Assembly: GCA_023388195.1 (NCBI GenBank)
Contig: JAEWGR010000077.1
Location: 1 to 64,000 of the forward strand
Length of the DNA: 64,000 nucleotides
Direction: 5' to 3'
Origin: Bacillota bacterium
GTDB taxonomy: Bacteria > Bacillota > Negativicutes > Sporomusales > Sporomusaceae
Made by a program: the position numbers and the translations under genes. Below the pieces are notes generated by a model. That model was not told the DNA's origin, made no database searches, and saw only the letters and a list, made by a program, of their open reading frames with translations. Of the stretch, positions 16,882-25,485 are shown one piece after another. Every line of letters begins with the position of its first letter. The first letter of the stretch is position 1.

Positions 16882-17895
16882 TTACCGTTCTGGTTTCCTA
16901 TTCACAGCCCGGATAGGCTTTTCAAGCTGCTGGCGCCGCTCAGCTGGCCGCAGCAGAGATTCCTGCTGGCGCTGGATTTTCCGTTCCCAGTTATCAGTTA
17001 CCGTCTCTGACTGGAAGTGATGCACCAGCACCTCTGGTCTTACTTCATAGATAATCCGCTTGGCCGCCGGTACCCGGAAAGGCTGCTGATCGTCAATACG
17101 CAGCCGGTGCTCCGGCCATTCCTCCATCCTTAGCGTCCCGGCTGCAGCCTGTCTTTGCCGGCGCAGCACGTATTCCCCTGACAATGAGCAGTTTAAGCGC
17201 ACGCCCCGGATATCCCCCCGGTACAGCCTCAGTTTACGCAGTACAGCCAGAATATACTCCACTCCCTCGACTTCCGTTTTCAGGTGGTGATTGGTATTTA
17301 AAAGATGGCCTGTATTCAGCATGATGCCACTATTCGGGTGCCGGACGCCCCGTATCAGTCTGAGGGCTGAGACTTTATCCAGCAGCCGCAAACCCGGATA
17401 CCACTGATTTTCGAAAAAAAGTGCCATATGGTCGGGGATATACGGCACAAGCTCATTGATAACTTCAACGGCAGCAGTGACTACTTCGTCATCGGTGGCA
17501 CCAAATTGCCAGGTATAAGCCTCCCAGGGCTTGATCTCACCGACAGGAAAAACCAGATACCTGGCACCTGCCATCCGGGCAGCATCAATTTGCTGCCGGC
17601 AGCCTTCCAGCCATTCATCACGCGTTAAACCGCCATAACAGGCTTTGATTTTTTCTGCACTGCCCAGCCGATCCAGCAGCGCCTGCTGATTCTGCCGCCA
17701 AAAATCCAGCCAGCATTCCCCCAGCGAAAGAGCAGCGCCGTAAACCCATGGCGGTGGCAATACACCGGCCTGCCAGGCGGTACCAAGCTGTATTTCAATA
17801 CCGTCAAGCCGGCGGCGTGCCAGCAAGGACTGCAGCCAAGCTGACCGGGTGCCAGGTGCCGGCCTGCAGTCAGCCAGGCTGATTAACTGCTTCAT
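16882..17895 (-). CDS. TIM-barrel (AP-endonuclease family 2-like) protein
   Basis: A 337-residue protein that reads as a xylose-isomerase-like TIM barrel. It has DGIEIQLG early, ARYLVFPVGEIKPW mid-barrel, and ALFFENQWYPG followed by GIMLNTGHLLNTNHH, the metal-ligand-rich strands. The family includes sugar isomerases and epimerases and endonuclease IV; this one looks like a sugar-phosphate isomerase/epimerase relative of unknown substrate. The C-terminal 60 residues are rich in Arg and Gln and atypical. I prefer the ATG at 17895 with AAAAGGGG 9 bases upstream; the ATG at 17904 is too close to it. It is monocistronic. Confidence 0.65.
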   Translation of the reverse strand: MKQLISLADCRPAPGTRSAWLQSLLARRRLDGIEIQLGTAWQAGVLPPPWVYGAALSLGECWLDFWRQNQQALLDRLGSAEKIKACYGGLTRDEWLEGCRQQIDAARMAGARYLVFPVGEIKPWEAYTWQFGATDDEVVTAAVEVINELVPYIPDHMALFFENQWYPGLRLLDKVSALRLIRGVRHPNSGIMLNTGHLLNTNHHLKTEVEGVEYILAVLRKLRLYRGDIRGVRLNCSLSGEYVLRRQRQAAAGTLRMEEWPEHRLRIDDQQPFRVPAAKRIIYEVRPEVLVHHFQSETVTDNWERKIQRQQESLLRPAERRQQLEKPIRAVNRKPER

Positions 17896-18294
17896 AAAGT
17901 TCATCCCCTTTTGCCTGCTCCGCTAGGCTGCACTGCATACAATCAACATCTGAACGCTCCCATTAAATAAAGGGATTTATTCCTCAGTGTCTTAAAGACA
18001 CAGCTAAAGATAAGAAAATGCTTTAAATAATGCAGAGACATCGTTTCTTTTTCCATAATATCTCAGTACGGCTACCATGTAAATACCTCATCTGAGGTAT
18101 TTAACATTATATGCCATCATTTTATCAAAAACATGTACTCATATCAGCCCGCTTATACTACAGGTAGTTTATTGCTAATTATTTTCTAACACCCTACCGC
18201 ATCCTTATTTTTGCTATGCACGCTCATAGATTTCCTGGGCAATAATTGGCCGCAATCATAAACTAAGCCAGTTCAATTTTCCGGGATCAATTGG

Positions 18295-18462
18295 CTACCG
18301 GCCAAATTCCCTGGCGGCCTGGAACAAGGTATGAATATTCTCTACCGGAGCTTTCATCGGCGAACCCCAACCAGTGCCAGGACGTAACCTCTGGGATTGT
18401 CATATGCTTTGCGCAGACATTCTTTAGCCTCTCGCATCACATCCTCCGGCTTGCCTAAGAAC
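18295..18462 (-). pseudogene. Remnant of a UroD/MtaA-type methyltransferase (C-terminus only)
   Basis: Read leftwards, about 30 codons give GKPEDVMREAKECLRKAYDNP then RGYVLA, closely matching the corresponding part of the intact UroD-type gene at 32617-33699 (REAYDNPKGYIVASG). A one-base deletion then shifts the frame, after which WGSPMKAPVENIHTLFQAAR and a stop codon complete the family C-terminus. Nothing upstream encodes the first 280 residues. The remaining gap (17896-18553) holds no other gene. Confidence 0.7.
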
Positions 18463-18478
18463 TATATCCGAAAATCCC

Positions 18479-18508
18479 TGGAATACCAGCTGAACAGCTG
18501 GTATTCCA
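18479..18508 (-). terminator. Long perfect palindrome after the binding-protein gene
   Basis: TGGAATACCAGCTG and CAGCTGGTATTCCA are perfect 14-bp arms separated by two bases, 46 bases past the end of the ABC binding-protein gene at 18554. The T-run on the minus side is weak (GGGATTTT), so it may act as a terminator or 3' stabiliser of the importer mRNA. Confidence 0.5.
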
Positions 18509-18553
18509 GCATTTTCTCGTAACCATGGTCTTCTGAGCACAATTTATATTGCA

Positions 18554-19603
18554 TTACTTACCATAAACCACTTTAAGATCAAGCAAATCTTGTACGGTAA
18601 CCTTCCCTTTAGGGATTACACCGGCAGATTCCAGGTCTTCGATCCAGGGTTTAACCATTTCCGGGCTGATATCCGCATCGGCTGCATAATAATGGGTGGC
18701 ACTTACCGGTACTTTGATCCAATCTTCGGTCATTTTCCGGGCTTCCTCAGGATGTTCATTGGCCCACCTTTGGCCTTTCAGTATTGCCCGTGCGAATTTC
18801 CGGACAGTCTCAGGGTTTTGCTCAATAAAATCAGTGGTAAAGTAATAGTAACCGACGCCGCCGCCCTGACCAAAACCAGCATCCAGGCTATCAGCGATCT
18901 TTACCATGCCGGCATCCTCCATCAATTTATAGAACGGCGGATGCACGCCCGACACAACGACCAGACCTTGCTTCAACGCCTGTACAGCCTGCACGTCCGG
19001 CATAGTTACCCACTCAAATTTGTTCCGGGCAACTCCATTACGGTCGGCAATATTATTAGCCAAAAAGTCGGAGCACTGGTTATTGGTAATAATGGAGAAT
19101 TTAAGCCGGCCTTCCAGTTTGTTCAGGTCGGCAAAATTCTTAATATCCGGAGTGACGTTAGGATTGATGTACCAATTCATGTGACGCAGTTTGGGATCTT
19201 GCTCCGGCAAGGGATCAATACCGGATTTTACCACCCCTTTGATCTTGGCCCCACCGGCAATAGCAACTGCCAGTTGATTAGGATGGGCACCGCTGACGTC
19301 ATTATTGCCATTTAGAACAGACGGAATAATTTGGTTAGGCTGCGTATCCCCTGTATAAACTACCTTAAGCCCTTCTTCTTTGAAAAAACCTAGCTGATCG
19401 GTTACTATCCAGGGGGTTGAGCCGCAGGCTGTCTGTGATATTGTCCGGATGGGAATCAGGCCGTCATCACCAGCGGCCTTAGCCCCATGCCCGCCGGCGG
19501 CGGCGGAATGATTGCCCAGATAAGCACCATAAGCAATTGCACCTGCTGCTGCTACGGCAACAATACCGGTTAATACGAGTTTTACTGTTTTCCTATTTGC
19601 CAT
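18554..19603 (-). CDS. ABC transporter substrate-binding protein, NMT1/TauA/SsuA-like
   Basis: A 349-residue periplasmic binding protein. A Sec signal (residues 7-30, VLTGIVAVAAAGAIAYGAYL) is followed by the taurine/sulfonate/nitrate-type fold: TACGSTPWIVTDQLGFFKEEGLKVVYTGD, GNNDVSGAHPNQLAVAIAGG and FADLNKLEG. The start has AAAGGAGGTTACACAGT upstream. It is the third gene after two permeases; no ATPase is encoded in this unit. The ligand is likely an anionic or sulfonate-like small organic compound. Confidence 0.85.
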   Translation of the reverse strand: MANRKTVKLVLTGIVAVAAAGAIAYGAYLGNHSAAAGGHGAKAAGDDGLIPIRTISQTACGSTPWIVTDQLGFFKEEGLKVVYTGDTQPNQIIPSVLNGNNDVSGAHPNQLAVAIAGGAKIKGVVKSGIDPLPEQDPKLRHMNWYINPNVTPDIKNFADLNKLEGRLKFSIITNNQCSDFLANNIADRNGVARNKFEWVTMPDVQAVQALKQGLVVVSGVHPPFYKLMEDAGMVKIADSLDAGFGQGGGVGYYYFTTDFIEQNPETVRKFARAILKGQRWANEHPEEARKMTEDWIKVPVSATHYYAADADISPEMVKPWIEDLESAGVIPKGKVTVQDLLDLKVVYGK

Positions 19604-19649
19604 ACTGTGTAACCTCCTTTACGTTTGCCCTTGGTTAATTTGAGTAACA

Positions 19650-20483
19650 TCAGTATTCCGGTGGATTTTCTTTCCAAATAAGGATTTTCTGTTCTAGTTG
19701 GGTAAACAAATAATTAAGGGAAAGACCAAGTACAGATATCGTAACTGTTGTTGCAAACAACTTCGGGATTTGATAATTGTTCTGGGCATTGAACACCAGC
19801 CAGCCCAGACCGCTGCTCGCACCAATCATCTCAGCGGCAATCAGCATAAAAAACGCAGTATTGCAGCTTGTTTTCAAACCGTGAAAAATGCCGGGGGATG
19901 CGGCCGGCAGCACCACCTTAAAAAACATGTTGCCAGCCGTCACCCCCATGGAACGGGCAGATTTGACCAGCAATTCATCCACATTCTTTACACCGGTAAT
20001 TGTGTTAAGCAGAATTGGCCACAAGCATACCCAAAAAATCATCGAAACCTTAGATACCTCACCAATGCCAAATAGCAAAATAAATACCGGGAATAACGAA
20101 AAGGGATTTACCTCAGCCAATAATCGCATTACAGGTGTTACGATACGCTCAAATAACCGGAACCAGCCTCCCAAAAAGAAACCCAGCGGAATACCGATGA
20201 CAGCTGCCAGTACAAAACCAAACAGCGCCCGCAGCAGACTGGCCTTTATATGTATGATCAGGATACCTTCGGCCACCAAATCCCATAGTGTATTTAATAC
20301 TATGGTAGGCGGCGAAATAAAAGTTTGCGGTACCAATCCGATCCTGGGGGCTACTTCCCATATAATTAGGAAAGCAATAATAGACAGATTGTCAAAAATC
20401 AAAGTCTGAACCCATGGCAGTCCGTTTCCCCGCTCACCTCCCTCTTTACTTTTTGTAGCCGCTTTCTTTAGTGTTGCTTCCAT
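19650..20483 (-). CDS. ABC transporter permease, TauC/SsuC-like (2)
   Basis: A 277-residue permease of the nitrate/sulfonate/taurine family with about six transmembrane helices. The cytoplasmic loop KSARSMGVTAGNMFFKVVLPAASPGIFHGL is the ATPase-docking EAA motif. I start it at 20483 (MEATLKKAATK), preceded by GTGGAGGAGGGAACAAT; a longer frame to 20594 overlaps the previous gene and has no ribosome-binding site. It is about 40 percent identical by eye to the upstream permease, implying a heterodimer from a duplication. Confidence 0.85.
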   Translation of the reverse strand: MEATLKKAATKSKEGGERGNGLPWVQTLIFDNLSIIAFLIIWEVAPRIGLVPQTFISPPTIVLNTLWDLVAEGILIIHIKASLLRALFGFVLAAVIGIPLGFFLGGWFRLFERIVTPVMRLLAEVNPFSLFPVFILLFGIGEVSKVSMIFWVCLWPILLNTITGVKNVDELLVKSARSMGVTAGNMFFKVVLPAASPGIFHGLKTSCNTAFFMLIAAEMIGASSGLGWLVFNAQNNYQIPKLFATTVTISVLGLSLNYLFTQLEQKILIWKENPPEY

Positions 20484-20526
20484 ATTGTTCCCTCCTCCAC
20501 TTTCCGCCAGATAGGGTAAATCTGTA

Positions 20527-21315
20527 TTAATTAACCCTCTCTTTCGCAGCTGTTTTCCAGTCAATGAGAAGCTCTTCCAGATAATGCAAGGCATAGGTTA
20601 TTGCGGTTCCGAGAACAGCAATGCTGATAACCCCGGCAAAGAGACGCGGAATGACACCGTTGATAGCTGAGTTGTGAATGAGCCAGCCTAATCCGGCACT
20701 GGCACCAATCACCTCAGCCGCCATCAACATGAGAAATGCATGAGTTGCCCCAGTGCGCACCCCGGTAAAAATAACCGGCGCTGCTCCCGGCAACATTACC
20801 TTCCAAAAGATAATTGCCCGGCTGGCCCCCATAGATCGCGCACTTTTTATCAATAAGGGATCAATCTGCTTAATGCCGGCAATCGTAGTGAATAAAACAG
20901 GCCAAATGCTCGACCAAAAAATTATGCTGACTTTTGCCCCTTCACCGATCCCAAAAAACAAAATAAAGATAGGAAACAGCGAGAAACCGTTAATCTGCCC
21001 CAGCATGCGCAGCAAAGGCCGCAACTGCCTGGCCAGTTTAGGATAAACTCCTCCCAGCAGAAAACCGCAGGGCAGGCCAAGACCGGTGGCCAGTGCTAAT
21101 CCAATTAGGGTCCGCTGCAGGCTGGCCGCGATGTGTATAAATATCGTTCCATCGGCTGCCAATGCCCATAAGGTTAGCAACACCACGGACAGAGGCGGTA
21201 TAAATTGTCCGTCAATGACTCCAAAACGTGGCAATATCTCCCATAAGCTAAAAAATAATGCAATACCTGACACGTCGATTACCCTTGTTTTTGCTTCGTT
21301 AATCCATGCGCTCAT
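20527..21315 (-). CDS. ABC transporter permease, TauC/SsuC-like (1)
   Basis: A 262-residue permease with the same architecture as its neighbour: IKSARSMGASRAIIFWKVMLPGAAP as the EAA loop and GASAGLGWLI before the last helices. The ATG follows CTAGGAGGGGACAGC. It is the first gene of the importer operon and lies downstream of two tandem leaders (copies E and D) and a strong promoter. The operon lacks an ATP-binding subunit; the ATPase at 38248-39051 or one outside the window could serve it. Confidence 0.87.
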   Translation of the reverse strand: MSAWINEAKTRVIDVSGIALFFSLWEILPRFGVIDGQFIPPLSVVLLTLWALAADGTIFIHIAASLQRTLIGLALATGLGLPCGFLLGGVYPKLARQLRPLLRMLGQINGFSLFPIFILFFGIGEGAKVSIIFWSSIWPVLFTTIAGIKQIDPLLIKSARSMGASRAIIFWKVMLPGAAPVIFTGVRTGATHAFLMLMAAEVIGASAGLGWLIHNSAINGVIPRLFAGVISIAVLGTAITYALHYLEELLIDWKTAAKERVN

Positions 21316-21392
21316 GCTGTCCCCTCCTAGTCTACTAAAAATCGGCCAGTACCTGAGAATAGATAGCCACCGTCAGTCGTAAGCTATCCGGA

Positions 21393-21455
21393 AAAATATA
21401 GGCCACAAGAAATAGCCGGCTATTTCTGTGGCCTTCAGTCAATAACTGATCAACC
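21393..21455 (-). promoter_or_regulatory. Two-hairpin attenuator leader, copy D
   Basis: On the minus strand, TTGATCAG precedes TCAGT-TATTG-ACTGA (5-bp small hairpin), then AGGCCACAGAAATAGCC pairing with GGCTATTTCTTGTGGCCT, followed by a T-rich tail. It is the second leader in tandem before the first permease, 65 bases downstream of copy E. Confidence 0.75.
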
Positions 21456-21519
21456 CCTGTAAAAGGGACATCTTTATGAGATTTGTGTGTTCCAGGGCAG
21501 TGCTGGCCGTCTTATCATG

Positions 21520-21574
21520 CAAAAAGGCTGTATCCAATAAAATGGATACAGCCTCTAGTTTCTGACCAGTCAGC
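21520..21574 (-). promoter_or_regulatory. Two-hairpin attenuator leader, copy E
   Basis: On the minus strand, CTGACTGGTCAGAAACTAGAGG: here the small stem is CTGGT/ACTAG instead of TCAG/CTGA, a compensatory change. It is followed by GGCTGTATCCA-TTTTAT-TGGATACAGCC and TTTTTGC. It lies just downstream of the promoter at 21603-21631 and upstream of copy D, a tandem arrangement. Confidence 0.75.
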
Positions 21575-21602
21575 GCTGCTCTGTGACTTTGTATTTATAG
21601 CC

Positions 21603-21631
21603 ACTATACACTTAAATACATTATTTGTCAA
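21603..21631 (-). promoter_or_regulatory. Sigma-A promoter of the TauC-like ABC operon
   Basis: On the minus strand, TTGACA (21626-21631), a 17-nt spacer and TATAGT (21603-21608). The spacing is optimal. Transcription starts about 20 nt before leader E, so both tandem leaders lie in one 5' untranslated region of roughly 280 nt. Confidence 0.75.
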
Positions 21632-21692
21632 TATAGATTTTATTGACTGCCCCTGGCCGGGAGAATGCGGGGAATAAGCAGGGCGGCAGTGA

Positions 21693-22511
21693 TCACTCTC
21701 CTTTTGCCGCCAAGGCAAATATATGGTAATGATCGAACCTGATTCCCGGGCCTGTACGGCATTTTTCCAGCTCTGCTTCAATATCACTCTTAGCCTGATC
21801 CCGCAGGGAATATGGAACATGATTCAAATAATTGCCGAAACAGCTGGCTTCCTGAAATAGGGTCATCTCCCGGGGGCTCTCAAAGATCTGACTGCTGTTC
21901 TCGATCTGCACACCAAGCACCCTGAATCCGGCTGCTGTCAGCAATTGCAGCAACCGGGTCGTTGTCAGACCGTGCTGGTTTTGCGTACTCTCTTCAATGT
22001 TCACTATTTGCCTGTATGGCTCTCGCCGGAGAACATTATCAATAATCAGTTGCAGCCCAGCAGCAATGTTCAGTTCCCCGGCGCCGGTAGTAATCCCAAT
22101 AGTCCCTCCCGGTTTCAGCACCCGTTGTATTTCCCGTAAAGCCAGATCCTTATTCAATACCCAATGGAATACCGCATTTAAATAGACTACATCAAAGCTG
22201 CCCCCGGCAAATTGACTGAGGTCTTCCGCATTGCCTGTCTGAAAGACAGCATTGGCATATTCGTTTTTATTATTGGCAATCTTAATCCGTTCCGGCAAAG
22301 GATCAATTCCAACAAACCGTCCGGTCGGGCCAAGCCGCGAAATAACATGCCTTCCCAGCCGACCGGTACCGCAACCGATATCCAGAACCGCAGCCCCGGG
22401 CTTAATAGCGAGCCTTGCTGCCAGGGTGCAGCCTCTATTAAACTGGGAATTGCTAATTGCTTCGTATGCGTCTGCAAGTTCGCCGTTATCAAGGGTGAGA
22501 TGAACTGCCAT
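21693..22511 (-). CDS. SAM-dependent class I methyltransferase
   Basis: A 272-residue methyltransferase. The SAM-binding motif LDIGCGTGRLGRHV sits near residue 46, with the acidic strand end VGIDPLPERI, GNAEDL and the post-II segment VLKPGGTIGIT. It resembles UbiE/MenG-like Methyltransf_11 enzymes, whose substrates cannot be read from sequence. The ATG follows TCAGAGGAGGATAGGTT. It has its own leader (copy F), so it is probably co-regulated with the importer downstream of it on the same strand. Given the setting, a thiol or small sulfur compound is a possible acceptor, but that is a guess. Confidence 0.82.
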   Translation of the reverse strand: MAVHLTLDNGELADAYEAISNSQFNRGCTLAARLAIKPGAAVLDIGCGTGRLGRHVISRLGPTGRFVGIDPLPERIKIANNKNEYANAVFQTGNAEDLSQFAGGSFDVVYLNAVFHWVLNKDLALREIQRVLKPGGTIGITTGAGELNIAAGLQLIIDNVLRREPYRQIVNIEESTQNQHGLTTTRLLQLLTAAGFRVLGVQIENSSQIFESPREMTLFQEASCFGNYLNHVPYSLRDQAKSDIEAELEKCRTGPGIRFDHYHIFALAAKGE

Positions 22512-22536
22512 AACCTATCCTCCTCTGATTTTTTAA

Positions 22537-22596
22537 CAAAGAAAGGCTATATCCCGTGCCAACAGGGACATAGCCTTTCGTTGTTTTCGACCATCC
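22537..22596 (-). promoter_or_regulatory. Two-hairpin attenuator leader, copy F
   Basis: On the minus strand, GGTCG-AAAACAA-CGA (a 3-bp TCG/CGA stem replacing TCAG/CTGA) is followed by AAAGGCTATGTCCC, a loop and GGGATATAGCCTTT, then C and TTT. A TTGACA lies at 22635-22640 about 40 bases upstream. It is the most diverged copy but keeps the same geometry. Confidence 0.6.
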
Positions 22597-22766
22597 ATAA
22601 TGCTTGTAAATAGCTTAACTGATTATGCAATATTTGTCAATATTAACCAAAATTCGGTTCTGAATTTTTACATCCGCGGGCAAAAGTAAGCCTTTATCAC
22701 AGCAGGCCGTGTATTTTCACAGCACAAGGGATACACTTTTTATAGATCTGTTTATTATCAGAGGAG

Positions 22767-24134
22767 GTGGACCGGCTCTTCCCGGCTTCTGGGAAGATCG
22801 GATTTTATTTGAACCCAGCAGTTGTCATCGGCAATGTATTTTTAGTTTTGTTATTAGTAGTCCTGAACGGTTTTTTTGTCGCCGCCGAATTCGCTATGGT
22901 CAAAGTGCGCAGCACGCGGATTGATACCCTCCTGCAGGAAGGAAATATGAGAGCCAAATATGCGAAACGGCTTGTAGACAATCTCGACGCTTATCTGTCT
23001 GCCTGCCAGCTCGGGATCACACTGGCTTCATTGGGACTCGGCTGGATTGGTGAACCAGCCATTGCCCGCTTGCTTGAGCCGGTGCTGGCTGGCTTTGGCC
23101 TGTCGGCAACGATGATACACACCGTATCCTTTGCCATTGCCTTTTCTATCATCACGGCCCTGCATATTATCCTGGGGGAGCTGGCGCCAAAGTCACTGGC
23201 CATTCAACAAGCCGACAGTGTGACCCTCTGGACGTCGGTACCGCTTATTGCCTTTTCCAAATTGATGTTTCCGGTCATTTGGGTATTAAACAGTGTTGCC
23301 AACTGGCTGCTGCGGCTGGTAGGCATCCAGGTGGTAGGCGAACATGAGGCTGCCCATACGGAAGAAGAAATCCGTATATTAATGGAAGAAAGCCACAAAC
23401 AAGGCTACATTAATCAGGAAGAACTCACCTATGTGGACAATATTTTTGATTTTGCCGAAAGGCATGTCTACGAAGTGATGATTCCCCGCACCGATATGGT
23501 TTGCCTGTATGCGGCAGACCCATTTGCCACTCATTTAGAAAAAGCGTTAACCGAGCAGCTTACCCGCTATCCGGTGTGCGATCCTGATAAGGACAATATT
23601 ATTGGCTTTGTTCATCTCAAGGATCTGTTCTCCGCGCTGGCGAAAGAAGAAACGCCTGCGCTTAAGGAAATAGTACGGGATATCATGGCGGTGCCGGCCT
23701 CGATGGCGATCAGTGATCTGTTAAAACAGATGCAAAAGAACAAGTCCCAAATTTCAATTGTCATTGATGAATATGGCGGTACGGCCGGTCTCGTAACCGC
23801 AGAAGACATCCTGGAAGAGATTGTAGGTGAGATTCAGGATGAGTTTGATGAAGAACGGCCGATTGTCGAAATCCGGAAAAATAATATGCACTCGGTGGAT
23901 GCCCGGTTGCTGCTGGGGCAGGTCAATGAAATCTTCGGGCTGAACCTGAATGCCGAGGATGTCGACACCTTGGGGGGCTGGATCTCACTGCAGGTGGAAA
24001 TGCCGCCTCAGGTTGGCCAGCAAATCTGCGATGACGGCTATGAGTTTATTATCGAAGAGGCCGATAATAGGAGGGTTACCCGGGTTCTATTGCGAAAATT
24101 AGAGACCCCGGAGACTGAATCTTCCCCTGATTAA
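22767..24134 (+). CDS. CorC/HlyC-family CNNM and CBS domain membrane protein
   Basis: A 455-residue protein with an N-terminal CNNM (DUF21) membrane domain of about four helices (VFLVLLLVVLNGFFVAAEFA first), two CBS domains in the middle (VMIPRTDMVCL, ISIVIDEYGGTAGLVT) and a C-terminal CorC_HlyC domain (DARLLLGQVNEIFGL). The family is linked to magnesium and cobalt efflux. The start is uncertain: GTG at 22767 overlaps the AGGAGGTGG ribosome-binding site, and TTG near 22809 is an alternative closer to the first helix. It is monocistronic on the plus strand between minus-strand genes and has no attenuator leader. Confidence 0.87.
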   Translation: MDRLFPASGKIGFYLNPAVVIGNVFLVLLLVVLNGFFVAAEFAMVKVRSTRIDTLLQEGNMRAKYAKRLVDNLDAYLSACQLGITLASLGLGWIGEPAIARLLEPVLAGFGLSATMIHTVSFAIAFSIITALHIILGELAPKSLAIQQADSVTLWTSVPLIAFSKLMFPVIWVLNSVANWLLRLVGIQVVGEHEAAHTEEEIRILMEESHKQGYINQEELTYVDNIFDFAERHVYEVMIPRTDMVCLYAADPFATHLEKALTEQLTRYPVCDPDKDNIIGFVHLKDLFSALAKEETPALKEIVRDIMAVPASMAISDLLKQMQKNKSQISIVIDEYGGTAGLVTAEDILEEIVGEIQDEFDEERPIVEIRKNNMHSVDARLLLGQVNEIFGLNLNAEDVDTLGGWISLQVEMPPQVGQQICDDGYEFIIEEADNRRVTRVLLRKLETPETESSPD

Positions 24135-24138
24135 CTTC

Positions 24139-25320
24139 CTATAAACCGCATTGGTCAAAGGCTTGCTGCAGATCATCGATGATGTCCTCCGGCGCTTCAA
24201 GCCCCACACTGAACCGGAAATGCCCGTTTTGAAACTCAGGCGGATAGAAATGGTTCCGTTCATCATTGGGACCGGTATAAACGATCAGACTCTCATCATG
24301 ACCGATAGAGACGGCCGGAACAATCACCGCCAGCGAGTTAACAAACTGATTGTGTGTAGCAACATCGGCCTGTAAGCCAAAGGCCATAACCCCCGAATAC
24401 ATAGTCATCTGCTTGCTGGCTATTTCATGCTGCGGATGGCTGGCAAGGCCCGGATAGGCAATAAATGCAACAGCCCGGTGGCCTTCGAGAAACCTGGCAA
24501 CCTGCAGGGCACTTTCACTGTGCTGTTTCATGCGAAGCGGCAGCGTCACAACACCGCGCATGATTAACCAGGCATTAAACGGACTGATAACCCCGCCCAG
24601 ATTGACCATGGCCTGCCGTTTTATTTGATCAATCAGTTCATTACGGCCAATGACGGCCCCGCCCATCGCATCGCCGTGACCGTTAATATACTTTGTCAGG
24701 CTGTGGATGACAAGATCGGCTCCCAGTTTAAGCGGCTGTTGTAAAAACGGCGAGGCAAACGTGCTGTCAACAGTAAATAAAGCGCCTACAGACCTGGCCA
24801 GCCTGGCGATTTCGGCAATATCGCTGACACGGGTAGTCGGGTTGCCGGGTGTCTCAATGTGGATAACTCTGGTGTTGGGTCGCAGGGCCTGTTTGATGGC
24901 TTGCAAATCAGAGGTATCTACAAGACTTGTTTCAATGCCGTATTTATCTGGAAAATACTCTTTCAGCAGTCTGTATACGGCAATATAAGAAACATTGGAG
25001 CAAATGATATGTGATCCCTGTTCCAGAAAGGTAAAAAAGACCCCGGCCAGGGCCGCAACCCCGCTGCCTAACACTACACAGTCTTCGCCGCCCTCCAAAG
25101 CCGCCAGTTTTTCCTGCAGATAGATCTGGTTTGCCGAAGTATTTCTCGTATAAACCAGCTGATTCGGATCGCTCCAGTTCAGGGTTGATGCATCCTCAGG
25201 CAGGCGGTAACTATTGGCCATGGTAAGCGGACGCCTTATAGCGCCGGTTTCCTTATCAATCCCATTACCGGTATGAACACATTGAGTTTGGAATCTTAAG
25301 ATCTTGTTAGCGGCCATCAA
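24139..25320 (-). CDS. Cys/Met metabolism PLP-dependent enzyme (cystathionine synthase or methionine lyase type)
   Basis: A 393-residue trans-sulfuration enzyme. The catalytic lysine lies in HSLTKYINGHGDAMGG, the PLP phosphate loop in LGSGVAALAGVFFTFLEQGSH, and PGNPTTRVSDI is the family signature. Members make cystathionine, sulfhydrylate O-acyl-homoserine or release methanethiol from methionine; the sequence alone does not settle which. The start has GAGAGAAGGTATATTG upstream. It is expressed from its own promoter and leader (copy G). The sulfur chemistry fits a gene neighbourhood of taurine-type import and a nitrogenase-like reductase. Confidence 0.85.
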   Translation of the reverse strand: MMAANKILRFQTQCVHTGNGIDKETGAIRRPLTMANSYRLPEDASTLNWSDPNQLVYTRNTSANQIYLQEKLAALEGGEDCVVLGSGVAALAGVFFTFLEQGSHIICSNVSYIAVYRLLKEYFPDKYGIETSLVDTSDLQAIKQALRPNTRVIHIETPGNPTTRVSDIAEIARLARSVGALFTVDSTFASPFLQQPLKLGADLVIHSLTKYINGHGDAMGGAVIGRNELIDQIKRQAMVNLGGVISPFNAWLIMRGVVTLPLRMKQHSESALQVARFLEGHRAVAFIAYPGLASHPQHEIASKQMTMYSGVMAFGLQADVATHNQFVNSLAVIVPAVSIGHDESLIVYTGPNDERNHFYPPEFQNGHFRFSVGLEAPEDIIDDLQQAFDQCGL

Positions 25321-25354
25321 TATACCTTCTCTCCATTTTTTGTATTTATATATA

Positions 25355-25415
25355 GTAAAAAAGGACTGAACGCAAAGGTATTGCTACCATTTGGCCTTCA
25401 GTCCTTCTGATCAAC
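25355..25415 (-). promoter_or_regulatory. Two-hairpin attenuator leader, copy G
   Basis: On the minus strand, GTTGATCAG then TCAG-AAGGA-CTGA, continuing into AGGCCAAATGG. Here the terminator stem is longer and reaches back to AAGGACTGAA, which pairs with TTCAGTCCTT before TTTTT. The small hairpin and the terminator therefore compete for CTGA in this copy, which gives a direct switching mechanism. Confidence 0.75.
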
Positions 25416-25429
25416 CTGTAAACAATTTG

Positions 25430-25458
25430 ATCATACCATTTTTTGTCCAATCCTGCAA
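25430..25458 (-). promoter_or_regulatory. Sigma-A promoter of the trans-sulfuration gene
   Basis: On the minus strand, TTGCAG (25453-25458), a 17-nt spacer and TATGAT (25430-25435). It places the start about 10 nt upstream of leader G. Confidence 0.6.
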
Positions 25459-25485
25459 TATCTGTATACCTATACCGCCAGCCCC

